40,263 bases of DNA, taken from assembly GCA_964513275.1 (NCBI GenBank), contig CAZELN010000004.1, positions 1 to 40,263 on the forward strand, written 5' to 3'. The position numbers and the translations under genes were made by a program. Position 1 is the first letter of the stretch. Every line of letters begins with the position of its first letter. The notes beneath the pieces were generated by a model. That model saw only the letters and a list, made by a program, of their open reading frames with translations. It ran no database searches and was not told the DNA's origin. This document shows positions 15,633-22,384 of this stretch, piece after piece. Origin of the DNA: UBA12478 sp964513275 (GTDB lineage Bacteria > Patescibacteriota > Patescibacteriia > UBA9934 > GWF2-40-263).

Positions 15633-15669
15633 ACTCATAAGTCCGGAGCTTAGCTCCGGACTTATGAGT
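15633..15669. repeat. 17-bp perfect inverted repeat in a divergent intergenic region
   Basis: ACTCATAAGTCCGGAGC (15633-15649), loop TTA and GCTCCGGACTTATGAGT (15653-15669). It has the strength of a terminator stem, but no gene ends here and there is no T run on either side. It overlaps a plus-strand TATACT (15630-15635) and lies just before a TTGACA (15674). Confidence 0.85.
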
Positions 15670-15673
15670 CTTC

Positions 15674-15702
15674 TTGACATGTCCTTTGTAATGCCCTAGC
15701 CT
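15674..15702 (+). promoter_or_regulatory. Candidate promoter of the purine nucleoside phosphorylase
   Basis: TTGACA (15674-15679), 17 bp, TAGCCT (15697-15702). The -35 is perfect and the -10 weak. Confidence 0.45.
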
Positions 15703-15742
15703 CTCAGAGGCTTCGATCCTTCACTGCTTCCAAGGAGATCCC

Positions 15743-16486
15743 ATGTCGGTTCACATCGGTGCCGAGAAAGGTGCCATCGCTCCCATCGTCCTGCTCCCCG
15801 GCGACCCTCTGCGTGCCGAACGAATCGCCCGCGAGATGCTCGAGGATGCCGTGTGCTACAACCGCGTGCGGGGCATGCTGGGCTACACCGGCCAATTCAT
15901 CGCGCCCAACGGGCAACGTATTCCGGTCTCGGTTCAAGGTTCGGGCATGGGCATGCCTACGCTGTCCATCTACGTCAATGAGCTCTTCAACCAATTCGAT
16001 GTGCAGACGATCGTCCGAGTCGGTACCTGCGGAGCTCTGCAGGAAGGTATGAAGCCAGGGAACCTGGTCATTGCCCAGGGCGCCTGTTCGGACTCCAACC
16101 TCAACCGTCGCCGGTTCAACGGTCTGGACTTCGCGCCGCTGGCGAACGCCCAGCTGTTAATCTGCGCCGTCCTCGCTGCGCATCAGCGCGGATGGAACGT
16201 ACGCATGGGCAATGTCCTGAGCACAGATCTCTTCTACGCCGACCACTCGCCGGACGAGTGGAAGATGTGGGCCGCCGCGGGCGTACTCGCCGTGGAGATG
16301 GAAACGGCCGAGCTGTACACGCTCGCCGCGCGCAAGAACCGTCGCGCCCTCTCGATCCTCACGGTCAGCGACGTACTCCACACCAAAGAAGCCATGACCG
16401 CACAAGAACGCGAGACGAGCTTCCACTGTATCGTGGAGCTCGCTCTGGTCGCATCGTTCGCTCCCTGGACGATCAACGCAGGATAA
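15743..16486 (+). CDS. deoD: Purine nucleoside phosphorylase, DeoD type
   Basis: The protein has 247 residues, near the family length of about 235-240. SVHIGAEKG at the start supplies the His of the neighbouring subunit, and LLPGDPLRAERIA supplies phosphate-binding Gly and Arg. YNRVRGMLGYTG, VEMETAELYTLAARK (substrate Glu) and LTVSDVLHT (catalytic Asp) complete the hexameric DeoD signature. It splits purine nucleosides with phosphate into base and ribose-1-phosphate. AAGGAG stands before ATG 15743. Hypoxanthine phosphoribosyltransferase, which would use the released base, lies immediately convergent, so the pair makes a salvage module. It is GC-rich, with its own terminator. Confidence 0.95.
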   Translation: MSVHIGAEKGAIAPIVLLPGDPLRAERIAREMLEDAVCYNRVRGMLGYTGQFIAPNGQRIPVSVQGSGMGMPTLSIYVNELFNQFDVQTIVRVGTCGALQEGMKPGNLVIAQGACSDSNLNRRRFNGLDFAPLANAQLLICAVLAAHQRGWNVRMGNVLSTDLFYADHSPDEWKMWAAAGVLAVEMETAELYTLAARKNRRALSILTVSDVLHTKEAMTAQERETSFHCIVELALVASFAPWTINAG

Positions 16487-16511
16487 CTCCCACGAGTTAT
16501 CCTTTTCTTTT
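16481..16511 (+). terminator. Terminator of deoD
   Basis: GGATAACTC-CCAC-GAGTTATCC, a perfect 9-bp stem, then TTTTCTTTT. The deoD stop codon TAA lies in the left arm. Confidence 0.92.
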
Positions 16512-16540
16512 CAAAAGAAATCCAAGGGTGTGCCCTTGGA
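16511..16540 (-). terminator. Terminator of the hypoxanthine phosphoribosyltransferase gene
   Basis: On the minus strand TCCAAGGG-CACA-CCCTTGGA (16540-16521), then TTTCTTTT. It abuts the deoD terminator. Confidence 0.88.
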
Positions 16541-17095
16541 CTAGTCGTTCTTCACCTCGCCGATGTAAGGAAGGCCACGCAGCAGTCCCTTGTCATCCAT
16601 GCCGTACCCGACCACGAAGCCCACACCGTCGCCGACGATGCCGACGTAGTCGAGAGTGACGTCTGCACGTTCGTGACGATGCGGCTTGGTGAGCAGCACG
16701 GCCGTGCGCAGGGTCTTTGGTCCCTTCGTCTGCAGGTGCGCGATCAGATGCGCGAGCGTGTGGAGTGTGTCCCCGACGTCATCGACAATAATGACGTTCT
16801 GGTCGCGCAGCGAGTGGCCAACGTCTAGCTCGATCTTCACCTCGCCAGGCACCTGTGCGTCGCCGTAGGAGCTGGTGCGCATGAACTCGACGCGGCAGCT
16901 CGCCACACCATTACACTGGGTCGCGATCCGCTCGATCGCGCGCAACAGATCCGCGGCGAAAACGAACGCCCCCTTGAGGATAACGACGAGCAGGATGTCC
17001 TGCCCGCGGAAGTCGTTGGAAATCGTCTGCGCAACCTCCTCAACCGCCTGCGCGATCGTTGCCTCATCGTACAATATCTCTGACTTCGTACCCAT
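16541..17095 (-). CDS. hpt: Hypoxanthine phosphoribosyltransferase
   Basis: The protein has 184 residues. The PRPP-binding motif is VIIVDDVGDTLHTL, with the two acidic residues of the type I PRTase fold. VVILKGAFVFAADLLRAI holds the conserved LKG cis-peptide loop. FMRTSSYGD is the flexible catalytic loop and the hood is DYVGIVGDGVGFVVGYGMD. It makes IMP (and GMP) from hypoxanthine (guanine) and PRPP. Of two adjacent ATGs, 17095 is 6 nt from AGGAG and is preferred over 17098. The gene is GC-rich and convergent with deoD, which would produce its substrate. Confidence 0.94.
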   Translation of the reverse strand: MGTKSEILYDEATIAQAVEEVAQTISNDFRGQDILLVVILKGAFVFAADLLRAIERIATQCNGVASCRVEFMRTSSYGDAQVPGEVKIELDVGHSLRDQNVIIVDDVGDTLHTLAHLIAHLQTKGPKTLRTAVLLTKPHRHERADVTLDYVGIVGDGVGFVVGYGMDDKGLLRGLPYIGEVKND

Positions 17096-17118
17096 CATTG
17101 ACTCCTAGGTGGATGGAA

Positions 17119-17147
17119 AATCTAACAGAAACTCCTCCACAAAGCAA
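17119..17147 (-). promoter_or_regulatory. Promoter of hpt
   Basis: TTGCTT (17147-17142), 17 bp, extended -10 TGT-TAGATT with TAGATT at 17124-17119. Confidence 0.5.
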
Positions 17148-17165
17148 TCTTTCAGCCACGCAGGA

Positions 17166-18623
17166 CTAGTTTAAAAGTGTAGAGAGGTCGATGGTTTGAT
17201 CAAAACGAATTTGTTTCACGAAGTCCTCCGCGTGACTCACCACCAGCATGCAGCCCTGATAGTCATTGAGCGCTTTGGCAATGACTGGGAGGTGTCGAAA
17301 ATTAATGTGGTTCGTGGGTTCATCGAAAATCAGTAACCCAGGCGCTTGAAGAACGAAACGCGCAAAACACAGGAGTCCTTTCTGCCCCTCGGAAAGCGCT
17401 CCCACGAGAGTCGCAAGAACATCTCCATCCAGTAAAAACTGTGCGCCTGTTCGACGGATCGTTTCGTTGTCCGGCTGATCCATCACGTCAGCAAGCGACG
17501 CATAGGCCGTCTGATCAAAATCTAATCCAGAAAAATCTTGTCGATAATAGCCCACCTTCACCCCAGAAGTAATCACGGCCCCTGGGGCATCTCCCTCGGC
17601 CAGGGTGCGCAACAGCGTGCTCTTGCCAATGCCATTAGGACCAGCAATGAGGACATGCGCTCCGCGTCGAAACCCGAGATCCACATCCACCTCAAACGCT
17701 TCATGATTGCGAATGACTTTGACGGAATTTAATCGGACAATCTCCTCCGTAAACGGTTGGGCGGGAATGACGAACTCTTTAATGGTGCGGTCGTCCCTAC
17801 GCACATCCACCATGTTCTCTTCCGCCTCAGCTACTTCGTCACGAAGTTTGCTTGCAAGCTTGCGCATCTTGCCTCCCTTGTGCGAAAAAAAGTTTACTTT
17901 GTCTTTTCGATCTTGAATGGTTTTCAACAACTGAGCATTTTTTGCTCGATCACGTTCAACGCGCGCGGCAATCTCTTCAACCACGTCTGTATAGTTTCCA
18001 TCGTACTTCTCTACCTTGCCGGTAAAGACATCTAGATTCAACACGCCCTCCGTAAAGCTGTTCAAAAAATCTGCATCATGAGAGATCACCAGCGCGGTTT
18101 TTGGATACATGATCAAAAACATCGTGAGATGATCGATCCCTTCGCGATCCAGATTATTCGTTGGCTCATCAAGCAACAAGATATCCGGCTCTTGAATGAG
18201 CGCGTACGCAAGCAGAAGCCGCGCTTGTTGCCCACCAGAAAATTCCCCTACCAGCTTTTCTCGTGGCGCGACAAGATTGACCACCTCAAGCACATCCGCA
18301 ATACGCTTATCGAGATTATACGGAACCTCGGAAAATGCCTGAGCAAAGTAATCTCGCACACTGAGCGTGAGATACTCTCGCGCCATCACCTGCTTTGCGG
18401 TGGCGATGGTGGCACCAGACGAAAGATGAATCTGGCCACGATCAGGTTTGAGCTCGCCAGTAATAAGCTTGAAGATCGTGCTCTTCCCCGCCCCGTTCTG
18501 CCCCATGAGCGTGAACTTCACGTTTTCTCGAATGGAAAAACTTGTCTCATCCAAAATAGGGTTTTCTTGGATGTACCCAAACGAGACATCTTCAAATCGG
18601 ACAACGACGTTTCCAGAAGTCAT
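17166..18623 (-). CDS. ABC-F type ATPase
   Basis: The protein has 485 residues from ATG 18623 and two ATPase cassettes without membrane segments. The first has Walker A GQNGAGKST, signature FSGGQQARLLLA and Walker B ILLLDEPTNNLD. The second has GPNGIGKST and LLIFDEPTNHIN, but its signature is LSEGQKGLLCFA instead of SGGQ. A basic, coiled linker (about residues 225-290) joins them, as in ABC-F factors that act at the ribosomal E site in translation or antibiotic protection. The subfamily cannot be fixed. The second Walker B lacks the usual Asp after NH (NHIN for NHLD). A TATATT box ends 10 nt before the start. Confidence 0.9.
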   Translation of the reverse strand: MTSGNVVVRFEDVSFGYIQENPILDETSFSIRENVKFTLMGQNGAGKSTIFKLITGELKPDRGQIHLSSGATIATAKQVMAREYLTLSVRDYFAQAFSEVPYNLDKRIADVLEVVNLVAPREKLVGEFSGGQQARLLLAYALIQEPDILLLDEPTNNLDREGIDHLTMFLIMYPKTALVISHDADFLNSFTEGVLNLDVFTGKVEKYDGNYTDVVEEIAARVERDRAKNAQLLKTIQDRKDKVNFFSHKGGKMRKLASKLRDEVAEAEENMVDVRRDDRTIKEFVIPAQPFTEEIVRLNSVKVIRNHEAFEVDVDLGFRRGAHVLIAGPNGIGKSTLLRTLAEGDAPGAVITSGVKVGYYRQDFSGLDFDQTAYASLADVMDQPDNETIRRTGAQFLLDGDVLATLVGALSEGQKGLLCFARFVLQAPGLLIFDEPTNHINFRHLPVIAKALNDYQGCMLVVSHAEDFVKQIRFDQTIDLSTLLN

Positions 18624-18633
18624 AGAGCGCAAG

Positions 18634-18639
18634 AATATA
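18634..18639 (-). promoter_or_regulatory. -10 box of the ABC-F gene
   Basis: TATATT on the minus strand ends 10 nt before ATG 18623; no Shine-Dalgarno site is visible. Confidence 0.5.
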
Positions 18640-18691
18640 CGATATTTCTCAAAACCTCAAGAATACGGCATAGTAGACAAAAGAATCCTCT

Positions 18692-19182
18692 ATGAAAGAC
18701 ACAAAGAAATTCGTGGTTAGCCTCCTCAAAGAGGTGGACATCCTCGCGAACGGCTCGCGGACGGCTGGTGGGATTGCGAGGCACTCGACCAAATGCTCAC
18801 GCGGGTGTTCACGTCCAACATCGACAAGCAGGTGCGTAACTGGCGTACCCTTGCGTACGTCCTAGCGGCGCGCACTTGGACATCGGCTGCGGATGGGGAT
18901 CGTTTGCGATCTACGCAGCACAGAAGTATGGCGTGGAGGTCGTGGGCATCACGGTCTCAAAAGAACAGATCGCCTTGGCAATGCAACGCGCAGCCGGGTT
19001 GCCTGTCGAGTTTCGTCTTCAAGACTATCGCGACGTGACGGGCACGTTTGATCGCATCGTTTCTTTGAGAATGTTCGAGCACGTCGGCTATAAGAACTAT
19101 CGGACGTACATGGAAGTCGCGCCGCCACTTTCCGCGCGCGCAAGAACCAACTCTGGCAGATTGTGCTGAGCAAGGGAGGCTT
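18692..19182 (+). pseudogene. cfa: Decayed cyclopropane-fatty-acyl-phospholipid synthase
   Basis: Pieces of one Cfa protein lie in order but in different frames. Near 18692 the frame reads FVVSLLKEVDILANGSR. From about 18748 another frame gives DGWWDCEALDQMLTRVF and NIDKQVRNW. From about 18870 comes the SAM-binding LDIGCGWGSFAIYAA with GITVSKEQIALAMQRA, LQDYRDV and FDRIVSLRMFEHVGYKNY. From about 19135 the C-terminal RARKNQLWQIVLSKGG follows. Compared with E. coli Cfa (about 380 residues), about 30 residues are lost before DGWWD, about 70-90 before LDIGCGWG and about 130 before the C-terminal tail. The gene cannot make an enzyme. It is GC-rich, like the other candidate transferred genes. Confidence 0.88.
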
Positions 19183-19187
19183 AAAAT

Positions 19188-19217
19188 TTGACACACCTCT
19201 TCCTCGTGTACTATTGT
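19188..19217 (+). promoter_or_regulatory. Promoter of the 477-residue protein gene
   Basis: TTGACA (19188-19193) and TATTGT (19212-19217) with 18 bp between, directly after the cfa remnant. The start would lie near 19224, giving a leader of about 170 nt. Confidence 0.55.
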
Positions 19218-19252
19218 CTTAATATTATCGCGGCTTTGCCCGCATCATCCGT

Positions 19253-19318
19253 ATGATCCTCACCACTAAACATTCAACAGGTCTCACAAAGACCTGGCGC
19301 AACCAACTCACGGAATGA
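19253..19318 (+). CDS. Possible leader peptide upstream of the attenuator
   Basis: ATG 19253 opens a 21-residue frame (MILTTKHSTGLTKTWRNQL plus two residues) with six Thr. It ends with TGA at 19316-19318, two bases before the antiterminator stem at 19321. It contains the perfect hairpin CAGGTCT/AGACCTG (19278-19296). No Shine-Dalgarno site is visible, so translation is uncertain and a chance ORF remains possible. Confidence 0.25.
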   Translation: MILTTKHSTGLTKTWRNQLTE

Positions 19319-19320
19319 TC

Positions 19321-19380
19321 CCTGAGCCTGATTGTGTTCACATAAACAATCTTTCCGCTCAGGAGAGATTGTTTTCTTTC
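19321..19380 (+). promoter_or_regulatory. Candidate transcription attenuator (two exclusive folds)
   Basis: Fold A nests CCTGAGC (19321-19327)/GCTCAGG (19357-19363) around GATTGT (19330-19335)/ACAATC (19346-19351). Fold B pairs AAACAATCT (19344-19352) with AGATTGTTT (19366-19374) and is followed by the T-rich TTCTTTC. ACAATC is shared, so the folds exclude each other, as in antiterminator/terminator switches. Confidence 0.55.
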
Positions 19381-19391
19381 TGGAGGACGTC

Positions 19392-20825
19392 ATGAAAACC
19401 CTTCGTGTGGTAGAGATCGGTGGACGCATCAAGGCCGCCGGCATGGGAATGGACCACCTGTTCGTCCATTCCGATCCGGTCGCACTAGAAGCCCATCTCA
19501 AGCGTCTGCGGGAGCGCCCGCCGATCGAGCTCCTGCAGGCCTTCTTTCCTAGCGATCACGACCGACTGCGTCAACTCATGCGCGGAGTCGGCTTCTATCG
19601 ACCGGTCCTCAAAACGGACCAGGGAATGGCTGGTAACTTCCTGCCCTTCCTCATCGATCCCTCTCGGGCGTCATCTGATCTCGCGCGTCGCCAGATCGAG
19701 ACGGAGGAATTCGTCGCCATCCCCGAGCCCCATGCCAATCTCTCACCGGAGACCGTGCATGAGGTGCAGACCCAGTTCATTGCGGGACACCTGCGGGAAA
19801 CGGCAGAGCAACTCGCCTCCATGGAACGCCGTCAGGCGAACAAGGGACGTCTTCCGTTCTTTCTGATCCGGCCCGCGCAGACCGACGAACCCATCGTGTT
19901 CGGACGCGACATCGTCGAACGAGTCGAGCAACTCGTTCAAGCGCTGGTCGCAAACATCGCCCAGCGTGCGGGCGTGACGGACTCGGGTCTCATCTGGGCA
20001 CAGCCGGACGTCTTCATCCTGGAAGACGGGACCGTCGAGATCGAGCGTCTGAACTGTCCGGACGTCGGCCTGTTCCTGCGCGGCTTCACCCATCCCCTCT
20101 CCCAGCTTCTGCCGATCGTTCAAGAGATCGTGGAAGGACTCGGCCACCATGTGCGTGACGCCATTCATCGAACCATTCCCGAGTCGATGATCACGGTCCT
20201 CACCCGCGACGAGGTACTCGACAACGAAGAGGACCTCCTGGAGATCGGCGAGATCGAGGAACTGCGCCGTTTGTGCGCACCCCTGAGAAAAACCCTCCGC
20301 GTCCGACGCGTGAGCGACGTCGACGACATCCCGCCAGACGAGCCTGTCCTGCTCCTCAACCTGGACTATGCCTCGCCGGCAACGAATCGGCTCATCGGCC
20401 GGGCACAGGAAGGATCCCTGCGCTGCTTCCCGGATCCTCGCTTCCAACGGCTCTGTCAGATGACGACTGGGCTGCATGAGACGAGTCTCCCAGAGGCCTA
20501 TCGCCGCTCGTTCCTCGAACTCGCGGGCGCCAATCCAAAGAACGACTCGGCCCATCGCGAGGTCCTCACCCGGCTCAACCAACATTTGGAGGCGGCTGGC
20601 CACACAACGCCGATCCTCTACGTCCAGGCCGGAGGCGAACTCATCCCGGTCCTGCGCTCTAGTCTCCACTCGTGGCGTCAGATGAAGAACCGCATCGAGC
20701 GTCATGATGACCCTGTCCCCATCCGCTTCCGTCGCGTTCCTGCAACGCCGGAATCGCTCTTACTCACCAGTTCAACAGGCTCCCGTCTGCACGTCTACCG
20801 CTTTCTGTGCATGCGCGGATCCTAA
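19392..20825 (+). CDS. Uncharacterised protein, possibly ATP-grasp-like
   Basis: The protein has 477 residues from ATG 19392; GGAGG lies 6 nt upstream. No signal peptide or membrane segment is visible. The stretch LIWAQPDVFILEDGTVEIE with the following NCPDVGLFLRGF resembles the metal-binding end of circularly arranged ATP-grasp domains (Asp ... Glu ... Asn). The start HLFVHSDPVALEAHLKRLRER and the later LLLNLDYASPATNRLIGRA would be other parts of such a fold. This is a weak pattern match and I do not recognise the family. The gene is GC-rich and monocistronic apart from the 10-nt-spaced gene after it, with a long structured leader that suggests regulated expression. Confidence 0.7.
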   Translation: MKTLRVVEIGGRIKAAGMGMDHLFVHSDPVALEAHLKRLRERPPIELLQAFFPSDHDRLRQLMRGVGFYRPVLKTDQGMAGNFLPFLIDPSRASSDLARRQIETEEFVAIPEPHANLSPETVHEVQTQFIAGHLRETAEQLASMERRQANKGRLPFFLIRPAQTDEPIVFGRDIVERVEQLVQALVANIAQRAGVTDSGLIWAQPDVFILEDGTVEIERLNCPDVGLFLRGFTHPLSQLLPIVQEIVEGLGHHVRDAIHRTIPESMITVLTRDEVLDNEEDLLEIGEIEELRRLCAPLRKTLRVRRVSDVDDIPPDEPVLLLNLDYASPATNRLIGRAQEGSLRCFPDPRFQRLCQMTTGLHETSLPEAYRRSFLELAGANPKNDSAHREVLTRLNQHLEAAGHTTPILYVQAGGELIPVLRSSLHSWRQMKNRIERHDDPVPIRFRRVPATPESLLLTSSTGSRLHVYRFLCMRGS

Positions 20826-20835
20826 CGAATAACGT

Positions 20836-21294
20836 ATGCCAACTCTTCAGGAAGTTTCTTCCGACTCCATTCTCGAAACGGTCATGGTGGCCGTGCGATC
20901 AGCCCGCCGGTTGATTCGCGCCACCATGGACCTTGACGAGGAAGTTCGAAAGCCGCTTCCTGAAAAGTACTTTTTATTGCTGCAGCAAAAACTTGCACAA
21001 GGCGTGCACCTCTATCGTGTCGGATTTGGATCAGACGAAGCGACTTCCCTTTTTCTTCAACAGCAACCTTTTTCCCATTCTGGATATCACTTTTCGACAA
21101 ACAAAAAAGATCCGTATCGTCGAATGATTCTGATCGACGACAAGATTCTTTTCTTTGCGAGACAAGAACAAAACAGTCGCCGGTTTTTCACCACCGACGA
21201 CCCTCAATCTATTGCTGACGCACTTTCCTATTTTACCCTCGTCTCGAATTCAAACGCCGCGCAATCCACCTCGCCTTCAGCCACGGCATCGTAA
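20836..21294 (+). CDS. Hypothetical protein
   Basis: The protein has 152 residues starting 10 nt after the 477-residue gene. The N-terminal helix SILETVMVAVRSARRLIRATM, then FLLLQQKLAQGVHLYRVGFG and RRMILIDDKILFFAR, resemble the sensor-type phospholipase D-like fold used in regulators, in which a short helix and an IDDK strand recur. There is no HKD catalytic motif, so it would be non-enzymatic. Composition is lower in GC than the preceding gene. The last 62 nt overlap the convergent gene at 21233-21508. The Ser/Thr/Ala-rich tail lies in this overlap. Confidence 0.6.
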   Translation: MPTLQEVSSDSILETVMVAVRSARRLIRATMDLDEEVRKPLPEKYFLLLQQKLAQGVHLYRVGFGSDEATSLFLQQQPFSHSGYHFSTNKKDPYRRMILIDDKILFFARQEQNSRRFFTTDDPQSIADALSYFTLVSNSNAAQSTSPSATAS

Positions 21295-21508
21295 ACGTCG
21301 AAATCATGAACCCAACCGCCGGGACGATGGAATTGAGAAACGGACGCTCGATGTCGATCGCCCACATGTAGAGTCCAAGTGCTAGGTATGTAAACAATGT
21401 AAGCAGGACTCGGCGCGCGAGACTTGTCTCCCACGCTTTGTCGAGTTCAACGTTTTTGTTGCGCACCTCGATGCGAGCGAGACGCTCTTCAAATGTTTGT
21501 TCGTGCAT
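21233..21508 (-). CDS. Small two-helix membrane protein
   Basis: The protein has 91 residues. A charged, probably coiled N-terminus (HEQTFEERLARIEVRNKNVE) is followed by LARRVLLTLFTYLALGLYMW, then IVPAVGFMISTFTMPWLKARW, giving two membrane segments. Such proteins with this spacing are common and uncharacterised in Patescibacteria. ATG 21508 lies directly after the msrB stop, so they share a transcript. Its 3' 62 nt overlap the plus-strand gene at 20836-21294. Confidence 0.65.
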   Translation of the reverse strand: MHEQTFEERLARIEVRNKNVELDKAWETSLARRVLLTLFTYLALGLYMWAIDIERPFLNSIVPAVGFMISTFTMPWLKARWIARRLNSRRG

Positions 21509-21509
21509 A

Positions 21510-21878
21510 TCAGTTGGACGGAATAAATTTCATGGAAATCGAGTTCACACAGTGGCGAGTATTTTTCTGGGTGAGATGCTCGCCCTCAAAGACATGACCT
21601 AAGTGTCCCCCGCATTTTGCGCACGTAATTTCCGTTCGCTGCCCATCCGCATCCAGACTTCGTTTCACCGCACCCTCAATCTCGTCGTCAAAACTCGGCC
21701 ACCCACAGTGGGAGTCGAACTTGTCGTCGGAGCGATAGAGTGGCACTCCACATTGGCGGCACACGTATGTGCCTACCGCCGTCGTGTTAACGTACTCACC
21801 GCTAAACGGCGCCTCAGTTCCTTTGTCAAGGATCACTTGTTTCTCCTCTGGAGTCAGGTCTGGGTAGTGGATATTCAT
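21510..21878 (-). CDS. msrB: Peptide-methionine (R)-S-oxide reductase MsrB
   Basis: The protein has 122 residues from ATG 21878. Two zinc-binding pairs are visible, YVCRQCGVPL and ITCAKCGGHLGHVF. The fold motif HCGWPSFDD and the catalytic Cys in RHCVNSISMKF are present. It reduces the R isomer of methionine sulfoxide in proteins using thioredoxin. A TTG start at 21896 would lie inside the upstream terminator, and TAGGAT ends 8 nt before ATG 21878, so the shorter start is favoured. A small membrane protein gene follows at once. Oxidative repair fits the oxygen-linked VKOR and hydroxylase-like genes in the window. Confidence 0.95.
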   Translation of the reverse strand: MNIHYPDLTPEEKQVILDKGTEAPFSGEYVNTTAVGTYVCRQCGVPLYRSDDKFDSHCGWPSFDDEIEGAVKRSLDADGQRTEITCAKCGGHLGHVFEGEHLTQKNTRHCVNSISMKFIPSN

Positions 21879-21886
21879 ACTCCCAC

Positions 21887-21892
21887 ATCCTA
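21887..21892 (-). promoter_or_regulatory. -10 box of msrB
   Basis: TAGGAT on the minus strand ends 8 nt before ATG 21878 and lies just beyond the upstream terminator. Confidence 0.4.
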
Positions 21893-22345
21893 TCAAAAAT
21901 CCCCGATGAGGGGGATTAGGCCAGACGCCTCAAGCAACGATGTTATGAATTCTCTGGAAAGATACCTGCCATCTGACAGAACAAAAGGCGAGTGCTTGCT
22001 CTTACGTGAGAGCTCTGTGTGATTGTTTGATTGCATAAGTCGAATGCTGAAAAAATACTTGGATTTCTTTGTTTCGTTCAAACATGCAGACTCAAGATGT
22101 CTGACCATGGCAGGGTACCTCACGGACATTCCTGAAACAACGCAATCTTCGACCGCGACAGCCTCCACTTCTTCCCCCCATAATTCCAGTCGGCCTTGCG
22201 AGGGACAGAGTAGTATTTCTGCGGCTTCCAGCGTGAGCGAGATCGCGCAGTCTTTTGGTTTGTGAAACTGTTTCCAGTCGCGTTCTTCAATGAACTGCTG
22301 GATAGCTTGAGTGAGTTGTTCAAAGTCGGTCATAGAGTTTTTCAT
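21893..22345 (-). CDS. MazG-like N-terminus fused to unrelated sequence, possibly degenerate
   Basis: The protein has 150 residues from ATG 22345, which has GGAGA 6 nt upstream. The first 45 residues (AIQQFIEERDWKQFHKPKD, then SLTLEAAEIL) match the start of RS21-C6/MazG-type dNTP pyrophosphatases, including the first metal helix. After EAAE, homologues continue with HFQW and later an ELADVL helix, but neither is found here. Instead the frame continues with LCPSQGRLELWGEEVEAV and unrecognised sequence, and its last codons are the terminator hairpin. Either it is a new domain combination or a deletion has left a read-through product. The gene follows the helical-repeat gene by 39 nt. Confidence 0.55.
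   Translation of the reverse strand: MKNSMTDFEQLTQAIQQFIEERDWKQFHKPKDCAISLTLEAAEILLCPSQGRLELWGEEVEAVAVEDCVVSGMSVRYPAMVRHLESACLNETKKSKYFFSIRLMQSNNHTELSRKSKHSPFVLSDGRYLSREFITSLLEASGLIPLIGDF
21894..21917 (-). terminator. Terminator overlapping the end of the MazG-like chimera
   Basis: AATCCCC-CTCATC-GGGGATT then TTT on the minus strand. The arms and T run encode the last nine codons (GLIPLIGDF, stop) of the gene at 21893-22345. Confidence 0.75.
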
Positions 22346-22384
22346 ATGTGTTCTCCGCAAGAGTATTTTGTTCTGTGACACCAC

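Noticed and set aside
19743..20705. 320-codon minus-strand frame
   Set aside because: Antisense to the 477-residue gene, which has a ribosome site, promoter and better protein character.
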